From: Diplonema japonicum
Lineage: Eukaryota; Euglenozoa; Diplonemea; Diplonemida; Diplonemidae
DNA length: 64,000 nt
Assembly (NCBI GenBank): GCA_964019335.1
Contig: OZ025658.1
Coordinates: 62,001 to 126,000 of the forward strand
Direction: 5' to 3'
Both the position numbers and the translations under genes were made by a program. The notes below the pieces were generated by a model. It saw only the letters and a program-made list of their open reading frames with translations. It did no database searches and was not told the origin of the DNA. Below are positions 1 to 11,874 of the stretch, one piece after another (within the stretch, counting starts at the first letter, position 1; every line of letters starts with the position of its first letter).

Positions 1-742
1 CTATTTTAACACGGTTTTCGTGGATGTAGGATTGAAGGTCTGCCCATCTTAGTTTAGTGGTTTCATGGTGTTCGTGGACAGCCGGAGCGGACCAAGTGCA
101 GTATTCCAAGCTGTACTCCCTGCTGGAGTGGTACCACAGCGATCTCGGCAGCTGCGTCAAACCGTATCCTAGAAACAGAACGATCAGTATTAAACCGAAT
201 GCGTTTGAGGCTGCGATCGCCAGCCCTATACAGTTCGCTGTTGTGAGGCCTTGCTTCGACACGAAGGCCACGTACAACAGCAGTAGTACCAAAACAGTAC
301 CCATCCCTAGGTATAATTTCAGGTTTTCTTTAACCGCTCTACGGATTTTCGCTTTCGTGGTGAATTCCCCGGCTATGCTGTACTCTTGAAGGATGGGGAG
401 GATAACCCATGACAGTGCCTGTGTGGACCAGAAAATGACTCTCCAAGTGATTAACAGCCCGTCACTGTGTATTGCGGGTTGGTGGTGTGAGGATGACGAT
501 CCGGAGCTTGTTTCGTTGTTGGTGGAATCTGATAGGTGGCTTTCTCCGTATGCGATATCCACTACTAGTAGGCCGATGGGGACCATTGTTATGATGAAGG
601 AGGAGAGCAGTACTGGCATTGACAGGGTGGGCCTGACTATTTTCCAGTTCTCCTTCGTGTAGTAGAAAAGTAGACAGGCCGACAGCACTGTCGTTCCGAG
701 CACTGTGCCCATGATTCCTAGCCATAATAGGCTATCGGACAT
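1..742 (-). CDS. LMBR1-domain membrane protein (LMBRD2-like), N-terminal part
   Basis: I translated this directly from the ATG at 742; the frame stays open for 247 codons to the window edge, so the gene continues to the left. About five hydrophobic segments are visible (residues roughly 5-28, 43-64, 103-122, 146-162, 174-196). The stretch WRVIFWSTQALSWVILPILQ, followed later by an AIAASNAFGL..LGYGL segment and a PRSLW motif, closely follows my recollection of the conserved N-terminal half of human LMBRD2. The family consists of multi-pass membrane proteins; animal LMBRD2 is linked to GPCR signalling at the plasma membrane. A Ser/His-rich loop lies near residues 70-90. No intron is needed in the visible part. 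The start is preceded by a purine-rich leader. The assignment is from remembered family sequence, not a search. Confidence 0.8.
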   Translation of the reverse strand, partial: MSDSLLWLGIMGTVLGTTVLSACLLFYYTKENWKIVRPTLSMPVLLSSFIITMVPIGLLVVDIAYGESHLSDSTNNETSSGSSSSHHQPAIHSDGLLITWRVIFWSTQALSWVILPILQEYSIAGEFTTKAKIRRAVKENLKLYLGMGTVLVLLLLYVAFVSKQGLTTANCIGLAIAASNAFGLILIVLFLGYGLTQLPRSLWYHSSREYSLEYCTWSAPAVHEHHETTKLRWADLQSYIHENRVKI

Positions 743-2206
743 TTCTTTTTCTCTTTTTTCTCTTTTTTTTGGTTTACCCCCTCCCCTCCCTCCCCCCACG
801 CCTTGCCTCCTTCACCCCTCTCCCTACCTCCTTTTTTTAGTCTTAATTTTGTAAAATTGATTTTTGTCGGGGGGATTCTTAAAAAAAATGAAAAACGAGG
901 TAAGGAATGGGGAGAAGGGGGCTGGATAATAAAAAAGAAAAAAAAAAGAAGAAGAAGAAAAAAAAGGAAAACAAAAAAAAAGAAGCTATTTTTCTTTTTT
1001 TTTCTTTTTAAAAAAATCTTTTAGAAACTTATCAAAACTTTTGATGACGAAAAAAAAAAGGAAAAAAAAAAAAAAGCAATGGGGTGGAGAGGGGAATAAG
1101 AATAAGAAGAAATCAGGAAAAAAGGGGGGGGTTAAGCAAAGGAATAATGACCAGATACAGCAAAAAAAAAAAAAAATAAAAAAAAAAAGAATGCAACAAA
1201 GGGGGTTTCAGATAAAACCAAACAATTTTGTCGAGAAACCGTGTTGTTGGTGGCGCGACCAGAGAAACTATTTTAGAACGAGATAAAAAAATCTAATTAT
1301 GGGGAAGGGGGGGGGGGGGGGGGGCGCTGTAGCGGCATACCCTTTTGAAAGAATGTCTCTTTTTCTTTTGTTCTCCTCTCATTACTTTTCTTTTCATCTC
1401 ATTTTTTTTAACCACTAAACCCACCTGTCATAAACAAATCGCCGTGATCTTCAGGAGCTCGAAACACCGATAAGTACCAAAAACTCACCGATGGGCATCG
1501 GTGTTTTTATGCATTTTTGTGCATTTTAATATTTATTTCCACTTTTTTAACTTCTTTTGGCATTGGGTCAAAAATTATAAGGTCAAAAGCCAGCTCAGGG
1601 CCTGAATGTCTCCAGAGGTCACTTCTCCATAAAAAAAACACTTTGTATGGTGAAATGCTATCATCTTTTTTTTTTTTTTTTTTTTTTTTTGATTTTAGGA
1701 AATTGAGGCTTAGTGGTTAAAAAAAAAAGAAAAAAAAAAAAAAAAAAACTCTTTTCCTTCGCCTGGTTCGGTCTGCGAATAAGAAGAGGAAGGGGGGTGA
1801 AATTAACATCATCAAAATAATAATATGGGAGGTTTGAAAATACAATAAATCATCGTTCCTTTATTTTCTACTCTTTTTTTTCCCCCCTTAAGTTATCCTT
1901 TGAAACACTATTTAAACGACAGAAGGACGGGGGGGAAGGGGGAGCAACCACACTTTGGGAAGGCATGATCGTTTAATTTCTTTTTCTTTTTTTCTGTTTT
2001 TTTTCAATCCCCCCCCCAAAAAAAGGACCACAGCCCTATTTCACTGTACGCCCCCATACAAAAGAAAAAAAGCGATAGTCCGGGGGGATATTAAAAAAAA
2101 AATGACAAGCGTTTGCAAAAAAAAAAAAAAATCTTTTTTGTTGAAAATCTAGGAGAATAAAAAAAAAGGAGAAAAAACGAAAAAAAGGGACTTTTTTTTT
2201 TTTTTC
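743..2206. other. AT-rich spacer, no gene recognised
   Basis: This gap is dominated by A, T and G homopolymers, including an 18-nt G run at 1307-1324 and a long T run near 1670-1690. Apparent ORFs here are poly-Lys or poly-Phe artefacts. A small nested inverted repeat lies at 1462-1506 (see separate entry). Balanced-composition islands at about 1560-1640 show no recognisable protein. Confidence 0.6.
1462..1506. repeat. Nested inverted repeat (possible RNA hairpin)
   Basis: AAACACCGAT at 1462-1471 is the exact reverse complement of ATCGGTGTTT at 1497-1506. Inside it ACCGATGGGCATCGGT (1487-1502) forms an alternative 6-bp stem with a 4-nt loop. A function is not apparent; it sits in the spacer between two genes on the minus strand. 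Confidence 0.4.
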
Positions 2207-5155
2207 TCATGCATCCCAAATCCCACCCTCGGAGGATTTCCCCAATTCCCCCCATGCAGCAGCAGACGCTGCAGGCTGCGGAGAGAGGTCGAACTCCAGG
2301 CTGCTGGAGTTCTGAGTTTCGCCAGTGACGCCCTTGATATTGAGCTCGTTGAGCAGAGAGAAAATATCCGGCTGAGAGGACGGCTTGGGAACGCCATCTG
2401 AAGAGGCTCCAAAAATGTCATACCCGCTTGGGGGGTCGAGGATACGCCGAGACTCCTGTTTGTTTGTTTGTTCTTTTTTTTTCCCCTTCCCCCGAATTCA
2501 CACCTCACCACTAGAGCCATGCCCCAGCACGGTGTCAACAAGCTTCGCAAGGTCCACGGAACTGGGTGAGTTCACAGTGCCTCCCACCTGCTTCTTCGGC
2601 GTCCTGCATCCCTCCACATCAACGTCCAAGGCAGGCCCCGTACCTATCGGTGCCAGACCATCATTTTTCGGTTTTGTGAAACCACCATTTCCCTGTGATT
2701 TTGCCCTGTGCGCTGTTGGCGGAACAGGCGCAGCCGCATCGGGCTGAACAGGCTTGATCACACTGTAGGGGTGCATCATCTGCATCTGGTGATGGTGGTG
2801 GTGATGTCTGCCGTGGTGCATTTGATGATGAGGGTGCGGCTGATGGTGAGGGTGGGGATAGAAGCTCTGGTGCTGTTGCTGTTGTTGCTGCTGCTGTGGT
2901 TGTTGTTGCTGCTGCTGCTGCTGCTGCCCCGGTGTGCCCCACCCTGGACGGTGTTGTTGTTGTTGTTGTTGTTGGTGTTGATGGTGTTGGTGCTGGTGCA
3001 TCATCATGTGTTGGTAAAGCATCACATCAGGCATGTCGTTCCAGCCCCTTTCAGGCCGTTGCGGGTATTCCCCCTCTGCAGCATGCGTACCATTCTTGAC
3101 AGGCGGGTCTTTCTTTTCGGGTTTTACCGGTTTCGAGACGGTTGGTGTGACACCGTTTTGTGGGTGTTCCTTTTTTTCTTCAACGGGGGGTTTTTCTTTT
3201 TTCATCTCGGCGATTTTTTTCGTTGCAGCTACCTCCAAGCGTTTGTAAATCAAAAAGTTCTTTGTCTTCTCTTCTTCTTCGACCTTCCTTCGATCTTCGT
3301 CTTGCTTTCGCTTCCACTCCTTTTCTCTCTCTCTTTCCTTTTCCCTTTCCCTTTCGCGGGCGCGCTCTTCCTTCAGCTCCCTGTCGCGTTGCTCCTTCTC
3401 ACGCCTTCTTCTGTCCTCTTCTTCTTTTTCTTTTTCTCGGCGCTCCTTTTTCTTTTTCTCCTCCTTTTCCTTTTTGGCGGCCTTTTCAAGGCGTTCCTTC
3501 TCCCGTCGTTGTTTTTCGAGTTCTTTGTTCTTGCGGGCTTCGTCGTCCCGTTTTTTCCGCTCTTCTCGCTCGGTTTCTCTTCGCAGCCGCTCAAGCTCGG
3601 CTCGTTTGTGCTCTCTCTCAGCTGCCTCGCGGGCTTCCCGTTCTCGCTTCTCCCGCAGTTTCTGCAACTCGAGACGCTCCTTCTCACGGCGTTCCATACG
3701 CTCTGCTTCCTTCCGTTTCTGGTCTTCTTGTTTTTTCTTCGCCAGCATCTCGCGTTCCTCCTGTCGCTTCTGTGCCCGGTCCACCTCTTGTTGAATCCGT
3801 TTCACAGCCGTAATGAGGAATGCCCACGCTGTCGGGTCCTCCGCCTCCACCGCGCTGGCGAGCGACGGGGTTTGCTGCGTGTGCTGGTTTTGCTGTTTCC
3901 CCTTGGTGCCCTTTTTCTTTTTGTTGTTCTGCTGCGGCTGTTTCTTCTTGGGGTGCTCGTGCTCCCAGGCGGATTTAAGAATCTGAACCTCGGGGTTTTG
4001 GAGGCCGAGGATCCTCCGAAGATGCGGCGGTGCCTCAACGTTGCTGGGATGCGCAACGAGAAGCTTCGAGAACCCCTCCAAAGCAAGCGGCGCTTCACCA
4101 AGACCATCATGAGCCACCGCCTTGCGGTACAGAGCCTTCTCGTGTGTGGGGTCCATTGCGAGTGCAGCTTTGCAATCGTTCACAGCGAAGAGGAGGAGGA
4201 GGGGGTCCTTGTCGGGGGAGTCCGTCCAAAGGTGTATTCTACAAAAAGCACGGTTTGACAAAAACGAAACCCTGTTCCCGTCTCCGGGGGGCGACTGCGT
4301 GATGGCAGCGTGGTACTTCTCGATGGCCGCAGCATACTTCTTCTCCTTCACCAGCTTGTTGCCGTCCTGCCGCGCATGGTCGGCCAAGGCAACAGATCGA
4401 TCGAACCCGTCCATTGAGGAGATGATGTCATGGACGGCAGACCTTGTCTGCTTGCCCTCTTGGAAATGCTTCCCTACAAGAGCAAGTCTTTTATACACGA
4501 TGTGGCATGCTGTCCAGAGGAACATTGTCAGAAGGTACGCGGAACGAGGTGTCTCGCTTAGGTTGAAGGGCTGCAGCTCGTCGCCTTCTTCAAATGGCGT
4601 GTCGGAGTCGAATCTGAACAGAGTGGGCGTTCTGCGAACAGAGACCTTACCCAGTGACGCCGTAAAGGGCGACATGAGGTACGCTCGCATGCCTTTTAGG
4701 TTGCCGCAGGTGTGTTCTTCATCCCGTGCTGTCGAAACGCATTTTGGGACAAGTGAGTCGAACGCAACGGTAGAAGATGAGGTGTCCATTACTTTGGAAA
4801 TCTCGGATTTTATCAGAGCGCAGATTAGGTCTAATCGGTAGGAACGGAGCTGTGAGATTATCCATTTGAAGCAGAGTTCTTTGTGGCCGTCTTCGCTTGG
4901 GGGGTACCGTTGGAGATACAGGCGCAGCAGGTCGTAGAGTGCCTGGTGGCTGGTCACATTAACGATTAGTTCTTTTACGGCGGTGTCGAGGGTTTTCCAT
5001 AGCTGCCAGCAGCTTGTTTTTCCCTTGATGCTGTAGGCTGCGGGGGTGTCCAATCCCTTTGGTAGGACCTCCCAAAAACTGTCGATTTCCCCGTGTGACG
5101 TGGCGGAGTCGTCGCTGCTCTCTTCCCTGTCTTTCTCCCCCCGCCCCGTGCCCAT
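2207..5155 (-). CDS. TPR, coiled-coil and Gln/His-rich protein (two exons)
   Basis: Exon 1 is 5155-2504 and exon 2 is 2455-2207, joined across a 48-nt GT-AG intron (2456-2503). This gives about 966 aa; without splicing the frame stops six bases past the donor. Residues about 253-370 form a TPR block (pattern A..GN.L.....Y..AI..Y..AI), as in Hsp70/Hsp90 co-chaperone adaptors. Residues about 450-640 are an extreme Lys/Glu/Arg coiled coil. Residues about 735-830 are poly-Gln and poly-His, encoded by CAG/CAA/CAC runs. The exon 2 tail is acidic and hydrophobic, with IFSLLNELNI and a final tryptophan-containing end, which looks like a peptide-binding motif. Residues 25-230 are not recognised. Likely a cytosolic scaffold; partner unknown. 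Confidence 0.8.
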
Positions 5156-5517
5156 GTTTTTTTCTTTTGGTTTAGTTTTTTTTTTTTTTGTATTTTGTCC
5201 CTCCTTTTTTTTTTTTTTTTTTTTTAATAAAATGGGTATTGGAATGTGATGTTAAAAAAAAATAGAAGAAAAAAAAAAGGGAGTAATTAATCTTTTGTTT
5301 TGTTTTTTTAAAAAAAAGAAGGAACGTGTTAGCTCGTTCGTCTTTTTTTTGTTTCTTTTTTTGTTTGTTTCTTTCCCATGTCTCTTTTGTTCTTTTAAAA
5401 AAGAGGGGGGGAAAAAACCCCCCCTCCCTTCATGTTTTCACGAGTATTGAAGCACCCTTGTTGAGATGGGGTAAAAGAAAAAAAAGAAGGGGAAAAAGAA
5501 AAGGCAAACCTCTGAAT

Positions 5518-5563
5518 GTTACATGTAAACTCTGCGAGAGCCGCATGCCAAAAAAAAAAAGAA
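5518..5563. repeat. Interspersed repeat R2, copy 1
   Basis: About 40 nt here match 60185-60233 in the same orientation, with a shared pattern of ACATG-AAACTC, a GCGA-AGCCGCATGCC core and then an A-rich tail. The A-rich end suggests a retroposed short element. Only two copies are seen, and the spacing differs by a few bases between them. Confidence 0.45.
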
Positions 5564-5879
5564 GAGTAAGTAATATTGATCTTTATTTTTTGAGAAAGGG
5601 TAGGCGATCCCCCCCCTTTTTCTTTTGCAAGATGATCATCTCTTGGCTGCTTCACATACTGCTAGAGTATATGGAGGGAGGGGTAAAAAAAAGTTTTTTT
5701 TTAATTTCTCGATTAGTTTTTCTTCTTGAAAAAAAAAAAAAACGGGGGAGGGGAAGAGAGAAAGAAAGAGAGAGGTGGTAGTGAAAGAGAGGAAGATAAT
5801 AAAATAAAAAATAAAACAAAAAAAAAAATAAACAAAAGCTTAATGTGCGCCTTTGGCGATAAGTGATCCGGTTTCACCC

Positions 5880-5910
<31 letters not shown>

Positions 5911-6261
5911 GGCGGGAATGAAACAGCGCATAGCCACATAGCCCGTTCCCAAAAGCCATTCGTCCAATCTTTTGATTTTGACAAGAGGACAAGGTGGAGT
6001 TGAGTAGGCAAAAATGGAAAGGGGGGGTATTTTTTTATTTTTTTATTTTTTTTTTTTGTAAAAAGAAAAAAAAGAAACAAGGCACACACGTTTATCAATA
6101 CCACAATACAATTTTCTTTTTAATTTTATTTTGTGAACTCGTAGAGGGACGCTTAAAAACACACAAAATACTATTTCTTTCGCCGTTCGTTCCATATTTC
6201 TTAGATTTTTTGGATTAAAACCCGATAAAATTTCAGCGTGCATGGGAAGAAATTCACACCA

Positions 6262-6372
6262 ATCGGTCACCGTTCTGCGATTGCTGTCTGGTGCCTGCGG
6301 TGGCTGTTTGTCGCGATGAGATGGACGGCATCTGGGCGAGAAACATTACATGGAGTCGTGCTAGGTAGGGGG
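6262..6372. repeat. Interspersed repeat R1, copy a
   Basis: This segment shares the core ATGGACGGCATCTG with 43225-43521 and 61376-61475, with further matches on both sides (CCTGGTGCC/CTGGTGCC upstream, AGAAACAT downstream). On the minus strand all three keep a short open frame with a DAVH motif followed by RHQ. A decayed coding element is therefore as likely as an RNA-type repeat. Confidence 0.6.
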
Positions 6373-7728
6373 CGGATTAAAAAAACTTTCAGACTTTTTT
6401 TTTTTAAAAAAAACCAAATTGGGTATGTTGGCATTGCTAACGTGTATACTGTGGGAAAAGAGACAAAAAAGTAACGTTGAGAAAAAGAAGAGAAAATATT
6501 TTTTAGAGCAAAAAAAAAAAATATTTTTTCTCTTATTTTTTTTCCCCTCCTCTTTTTCCACAAGAAAAAGAAAAAAAAAAAAAGGAAACAAAACAAAAGT
6601 GACGATCGGGTGGCAAACAACAACAAAAAAAAAAATTCACTATGATAGGAACGAAGCGGTTAGCAACGGCCCACCAAAAAAAAAAAAAAAAAAAAAAAAG
6701 ACACATTTATATTTAATTTGATCACGCTTTCAATTTGTAAACAAGCTTTTCAAAAAAAAGAGAATAGAAAAAAAAAAAAAAATACCCTCCCCTGTGTGGA
6801 AGAGGGGGAAGGGGGGAATATAAGAAAGAAAAAAGAGCTACTTTGTGATCTCCCTATTTCCCCCCGCCTAATCATTTTTCTTTTTCCTTCTATCTGGGTC
6901 CCGTTCCATTCGTTTCTTTTCCTTTTTTTTTTTTTTTTCTCTACCTGATGAGGATAGCCAAGGACTGGTATCCCTAGTACCGCTATCTAGGCACCGTTCG
7001 AGAAAAAAAAAGGGAAATAAAAATGATTGGAGTGGAATGAAGAAAAAAAAAGGGAAAAAATAGGGGGGGGGAGTGGAGAGAGTGGGGAAAATAATAAAAA
7101 AGAGATTCAAAAAGGTAGGAGAGAGAAGAGGAGCATATGAAGAAAGTGCCCTCATTCTTTTTTTTTCTTTTTTTTTTTTTCCTGTATCATGGGGCAGATG
7201 TGATTCCGGGTTAAAGAAACCCTGGATCTCATCACGCAACCATGTTTTTTACCCCCCTCCTTTTTTCTTTAAATAAAGTTTTAAAATAAATTGTGATTTT
7301 GGTAAAAACAGGAAAAGAGAGAGAGAGAGAGAGAGGCAGACTCGTTCAAAAAAAATATAAAAAATCTTTTAAAAAAATCTCATTGAAAGTGGTGTATTAA
7401 TTTTCTTTTCCGCCAATTCTTCTTCAAAATCTCTCTCATTTTCTTTCTTTTTTTCGGGCGATAATATTAAAAAAAAAAAAAAAAATAGGGGAAAAAAAAA
7501 AAAAAAAATAACAGGGAGAAAAAAAAAAAGAGACGGAAAAAAAAAAAAAAAAGCTACGAATAAAAACCTGACGAGGGGGGCGTAGGAGCCGCATGAGTTG
7601 TTCCAAAAAAAAAAAAGAATTTTTTTTTTTTTAAAAACACCCCATCGCGACCCCCCTTAATATCCCGCCCTGTCAATGCCCCAGTAGGGCATATCACAAG
7701 CACACACAAAATCATGCAGCGAACATGA

Positions 7729-7762
<34 letters not shown>

Positions 7763-7771
7763 CTCTTCCTG

Positions 7772-7806
<35 letters not shown>

Positions 7807-7819
7807 AAACCCAACTCTC

Positions 7820-8674
7820 CTAAAGCACCCACTTTCTCATTGCTTTCGACCACCCTCCGGAGCAGTTCGTGGAGGTAGAGAACTCGGCTGCCTCTTTAGC
7901 ACAAGCGACAGCGTTACCCATTGCAACAGATACCCCTGATTCTTGTTTAACATAAGAAAGCATTTCGACATCGTTTTCACCGTCTCCAATAACGAGGGCT
8001 TGCGAAGGGTGGAGGGAAAGCATGTCTAGCACGCGCTGCACTCCTGTAGCTTTACTGGCCTCACCAGCAATGACTTCAACATATCCTGGAATGGACGACA
8101 GGACTACAGCTTCATGGCCGACAAGAGCCTCGAGTTGCCTACGGTGCTCTGACACAAGGTCCTCCTCCTCATCCACAAGGAGGTACTCACAGTTGAACAC
8201 CTCGTGCAAGTAGTCAGGGTGAGACAGTTTTTCGAACTCCGATCCGATTTCCCTTAGATCGTTGTCACCGAATGTGTTCATGATCTCGGCGAGCCTCTCG
8301 TCTCGTTTCGTTGTGAAGGCAGTCCCCTCGTTGTGCGCGATGAGGCGGTTGATAAACGGGAGCTTCATTAGCTTTTGGATGATGTTGTTGTGAAGGATCG
8401 TCTTTTCCGCCGCGTTTCCGGACTCGTCCAAAACAAGCCTTCCGTGTCTCAGAACAGCAGGGGTGCCGAGGGCACACCCGTGCCCCACAGCGTTGCGGAT
8501 CTCGTTGATCCATTCACCGTTGCCCCTTCCTGTGGCAAGGACCACACTGATCCCCCTCGCGTTCATGGCCCGAATGTCCTCAACAACATCACAACGGAGC
8601 TTGTAGTTCTCATCCAGAAGCGTCCCGTCCACGTCGGTGAACACCACTTTGATATCACGCTTCTCGGTGGGCAT
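7820..8674 (-). CDS. Cof-type HAD-superfamily phosphatase
   Basis: A 284-aa protein. The start is taken at the methionine just before the catalytic motif; the longer frame upstream only reads through a poly-A leader. HAD motif I is VVFTDVDGTLLDE (nucleophile Asp and second Asp both present). Motif II is VVLATGRG. A lysine upstream of the last motif (SKATGVQRVL) fits motif III, and motif IV is VIGDGENDVEML. The cap insertion between motifs II and III is the large C2 type typical of Cof/YbiV/SupH sugar-phosphate phosphatases. The length fits the family (about 270-290 aa). The substrate cannot be told from sequence. Cytosolic, with no signal peptide. The gene lies 120 bp downstream of the WD40 gene on the same strand. 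Confidence 0.9.
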   Translation of the reverse strand: MPTEKRDIKVVFTDVDGTLLDENYKLRCDVVEDIRAMNARGISVVLATGRGNGEWINEIRNAVGHGCALGTPAVLRHGRLVLDESGNAAEKTILHNNIIQKLMKLPFINRLIAHNEGTAFTTKRDERLAEIMNTFGDNDLREIGSEFEKLSHPDYLHEVFNCEYLLVDEEEDLVSEHRRQLEALVGHEAVVLSSIPGYVEVIAGEASKATGVQRVLDMLSLHPSQALVIGDGENDVEMLSYVKQESGVSVAMGNAVACAKEAAEFSTSTNCSGGWSKAMRKWVL

Positions 8675-8794
8675 TTTTTTTTTTTTTTTTAATGACAGAA
8701 CAAAAGTCCTTTTTTTTGTTGAAGTGCACACCAAGTACAAGGGGGGAGGGGGGGGAAGAAAGACCACTTCCCCTCATTCTTGCCTTTTTTTTTT

Positions 8795-10486
8795 TCATGC
8801 AAATCCTCTTGAGCTCCATATCTTCACGGTGCTGTCAGCGGAGTACGTCAACAGGAACGGGCTTATCGTGTGGCAGTGCACCCCGTACACGATGTCGGAG
8901 TGCCCCGAAAGCTTTTGGAAAAGCTGCCCGCAAAGATCCGCCCCGCCCTTGCGAACGTCTGTCACATCATAAACATACGCCTGAAGGTGAGGGTTGAGGA
9001 AGAGTTAAACAATAAACGGTGTAGATGGCATACCATGCATGTTGTGGTCTCTTCGGTGTTCGAGAGGGCGCACGACCCTGTCGCCAGGAGCATGGTGTCT
9101 GACCACGTTCGCTCCTCGATGGGCTTCACCCTCATCCCGTGCACCTGGTCCCCAACCCAGAAGCTGCTGTGTATCGGGAACCCATTGTTCTTGTAGTCTT
9201 GTCCCATCAATTTGCAAGCCTGTTTTTTTTTCCTTCTTCTCCCCCCTTCTTTTATTTCTTACCATTTTAGGCTCGTTGGCTTCCGCCTTGTCCATGTCGC
9301 CTGTCAAGCCGCCTCGATCGTATAACCCTGCACAGTGTTGGGAAAACAAAAAAGACGAAGAAAATTACATACGGAGAATGTTGTCGTAGCCGTTGACGGC
9401 CATGAACCGCTCTTGTATCTGCCCATGCCCTCCTGCGGGGGTCGAGATGTGTGAGATTTGCGCACCGCTCGTGGTGGCTTGGAACTGCGAGTGGAGGACG
9501 AGGCTCGACGGCGAAGGGCGTCTAGGAGTAGGGAGCGTGAGGGAGGAGGTAGGGGTGATAGGCGAAGGCGTGTCCGGCGTTACGTCCCGCTGCTCGAGAA
9601 CCTTCGTCGGTGTCTCAAGCTCAGGGGACTCCGTCCGGCCGTGGTTCTGAGCATTCCGAATATCTATCGTAGAAACAGTACCATTCCGGTCACCGAGCAT
9701 GACCTGCCCCGTGGAAAGCACTTGTATAGAGTTCACCATACATGGGTGGGTAACCTCCATCTGAGGCTTCGAAGGTGCCCGCCGGTCGTACCAGTAAACA
9801 GACGCGCAGGAATGAGATGCAAGGAAGACGTTCGGTTCAGAGCAGTGCCACGCCGTGGACAGCATGAACCCTGTTTGGCTTGATATATATTCAGCCACGG
9901 ATTGTCCGGTTCCTATGTCCCACAGTCTGCATGTTGAATCAAAGGATGCTGAGACGAGGTACTGGGAGTCGGGTGACCATGACAGGTACGGGATCATCAT
10001 GGTGTGGCCTTCAAGCTTCTGCGATTTCTTCTCAGAAGTGTCGTATACACCGAAGATCCTCACCGTCTTGTCGAAGCTTCCGGATGCGACAAGTTTTCCA
10101 TCGGGGGAGAACCTCGCGCAGAACACGCTGCCTTGGTGCTCGTCGAACTCCTTTTGTATTGTGAATCGCGGCCGTTCTCTGAATTCCTGTTTAGGTTTGT
10201 CGCCTCTCGCCGGGTCGCTTGTCGTCTCGTCGCCGCTCCTGCTCACTTTTGGCTTTTCCGATGTGAGTAATACAGGTTGCTCGATCTGATTGGCCAGTTG
10301 CAGCCCTGCCGTCACATCGTACTGCACGTCGTACCCCTCGTGCCTCGCGTTGTCGAGCAGGAGGCTCACGTGTTTCAACTGCGCTTTCAGCATCTTGTTC
10401 TCTTGTATGGTTGTCTTCAACAACTTCTTCAGCTCGATGTTCTCGTCTGTCATGTCCTCCGTTTTTTTACTCCCGCTGCCCGACAT
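8795..10486 (-). CDS. WD40-repeat protein with N-terminal coiled coil (four exons)
   Basis: Exons are 10486-9373, 9327-9263, 9219-9034 and 8980-8795, giving 516 aa. The three introns are 45, 43 and 53 nt, with donors GTATGTA, GTAAGAA and GTATGCC. Without splicing the protein would lose its last repeats. Residues about 14-55 form a coiled coil. Residues about 115-516 carry WD repeats, clearest at GSVFCARFSPDGKLVASGSF and at the end of exon 4 (LLTYSADSTVKIWSS). A Ser/Thr/Pro-rich insertion of about 75 residues interrupts the propeller near residues 285-355. The specific WD40 family is not recognised; a scaffold role is the usual inference. Confidence 0.85.
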
Positions 10487-10552
10487 AGTCTTCTCCCTCT
10501 CTCCCTCCCCCTCTCCACTCCTTTTTTTTTTCGTTTTAGGGAAAAATTTGGG

Positions 10553-11874
10553 TTAAACCCATAACACTCCAAGGCGCAAATATTTGTCGTTTTGAAAAAT
10601 CGTTTTTTTCTCTAAGTACTTTTTCGTCCCCACAACCCCTGGATCTCCAAGAACGACTATAGTGAGGATTTATTTTCAACTGCAATTCATGCTGCGCTGC
10701 ATCACTTTACCTTGTTATCCACCCACCAAGTGGGTCCCAAATCCGAGTAGATAGGCTAAAAACGCAAAATAACGGGTGTGCATACTGTGCCCAAATTGTT
10801 CCCAAAAAACGCAAAGGTAAAGCCAAAACAGCTACAGACGAGGTCCAACCTTCATGGGTAAGGGAGTTGGACCCATAGAGACCATAAAATAGGTTTCTGG
10901 ACAGAATTGGTGCAAGTGGGCAAAAGCAGCAGTGCCAAGAAAATAATTAAGCATTGACGAGACACTCGTACCTTCACGGGGCAATTGGGGGGCTGCGGGT
11001 CTACTGCCCTCTCAAGCGTAAAAGATATGGCATAAAAATGGGGCTGGGGTTAACAGAGCCTTTCCGGGGAAATGACAACACGGTAGTTTGTGATAGCTAC
11101 TTTTCGACTGTGGGTCTGGCCGAAGCCCTGTGAAATAACTGTGAGGGGCTTGCATTTCGTTGGGTGTTGCGGACTCTTCTGGTGGGCCCTAGAAGTGACA
11201 ATAGTTAACTGCCATGCACTTCAAATAAAATATGGTGGGATGCCAAAGAGATATAAAACCCTGGCTGCTTTTAAAGAGCGCTTTCGAGAGAGCCTAATTG
11301 ATGGGTCCAGCGTTGCAAAAACACCGCTCCCGGCACCCAACTAGTGGTGCACACACACCCGATACCCCAGATTACACCAAACGTGACCGCTAGCCACTCA
11401 AAGGGGGCACCTCCAGGGTCTGCAGGTTGAAAGGATGCACAAAACGCACAATCTACAAATGCTACACCTGAAACCAACACCTCTGTCCAAATAAGTGCTT
11501 TTTTCGTACCACTCTCCGTCACCCCAAAAAAGCCTCTTGACGATTTCGAGGCCGATATTCCACCCGCAAATAGGCACTTCTCTCGGTCTGAGACATCTGA
11601 GGGGTCCTGATGCTGCCTTTTTTGTCCCAGGATGCTCAATTTACACCCCCCCGTGCACAACCCATTTTGACATGGTCGTTTTTGAGCACCCTACGGCCAT
11701 TCAACTCTTCATCCCCTTTGTATTTTTATTAATTTTTGAACTTTTTTTTAAATTTTCCTGGTCCAAAAAACCCGTTTTACCTGCAAACGGGGGTTAATGC
11801 TGCCATTTTTCCCCTCAAATTATGAAAAGGAGCAAAAAAGGGACCCCTATGTAGATAGGCCCCGGAGTGTTATG

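Larger units (their letters stand above)
5156..7819. other. AT-rich spacer with coding-like islands and one repeat copy each of two families
   Basis: The gap is mostly homopolymer. It holds a copy of repeat family R2 (5518-5563) and one of family R1 (6262-6372). Islands of balanced composition occur on the minus strand at about 5911-6008 (open frame with LDEWLLGTGYVAMRCF), 6958-7003 (IAVLGIPVLGYPHQ, ending at a CAG/GTAGAG donor-like site) and 7187-7240. They could be mini-exons of a short gene, as in the LC8 gene at 25828, but I cannot join them into a recognisable protein. Confidence 0.4.

Noticed and set aside
803-1286. Lys-rich and Phe-rich ORFs in spacers (also near 5326, 6419, 7554, 40819, 59896)
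   Set aside because: They are produced by A and T homopolymers and have no conserved features.
2708-4258. 516-codon plus-strand ORF opposite the TPR gene
   Set aside because: It is Leu/Phe/Val-rich low complexity, the mirror image of the poly-Gln and Lys/Glu coiled-coil codons on the minus strand. No domain is visible.
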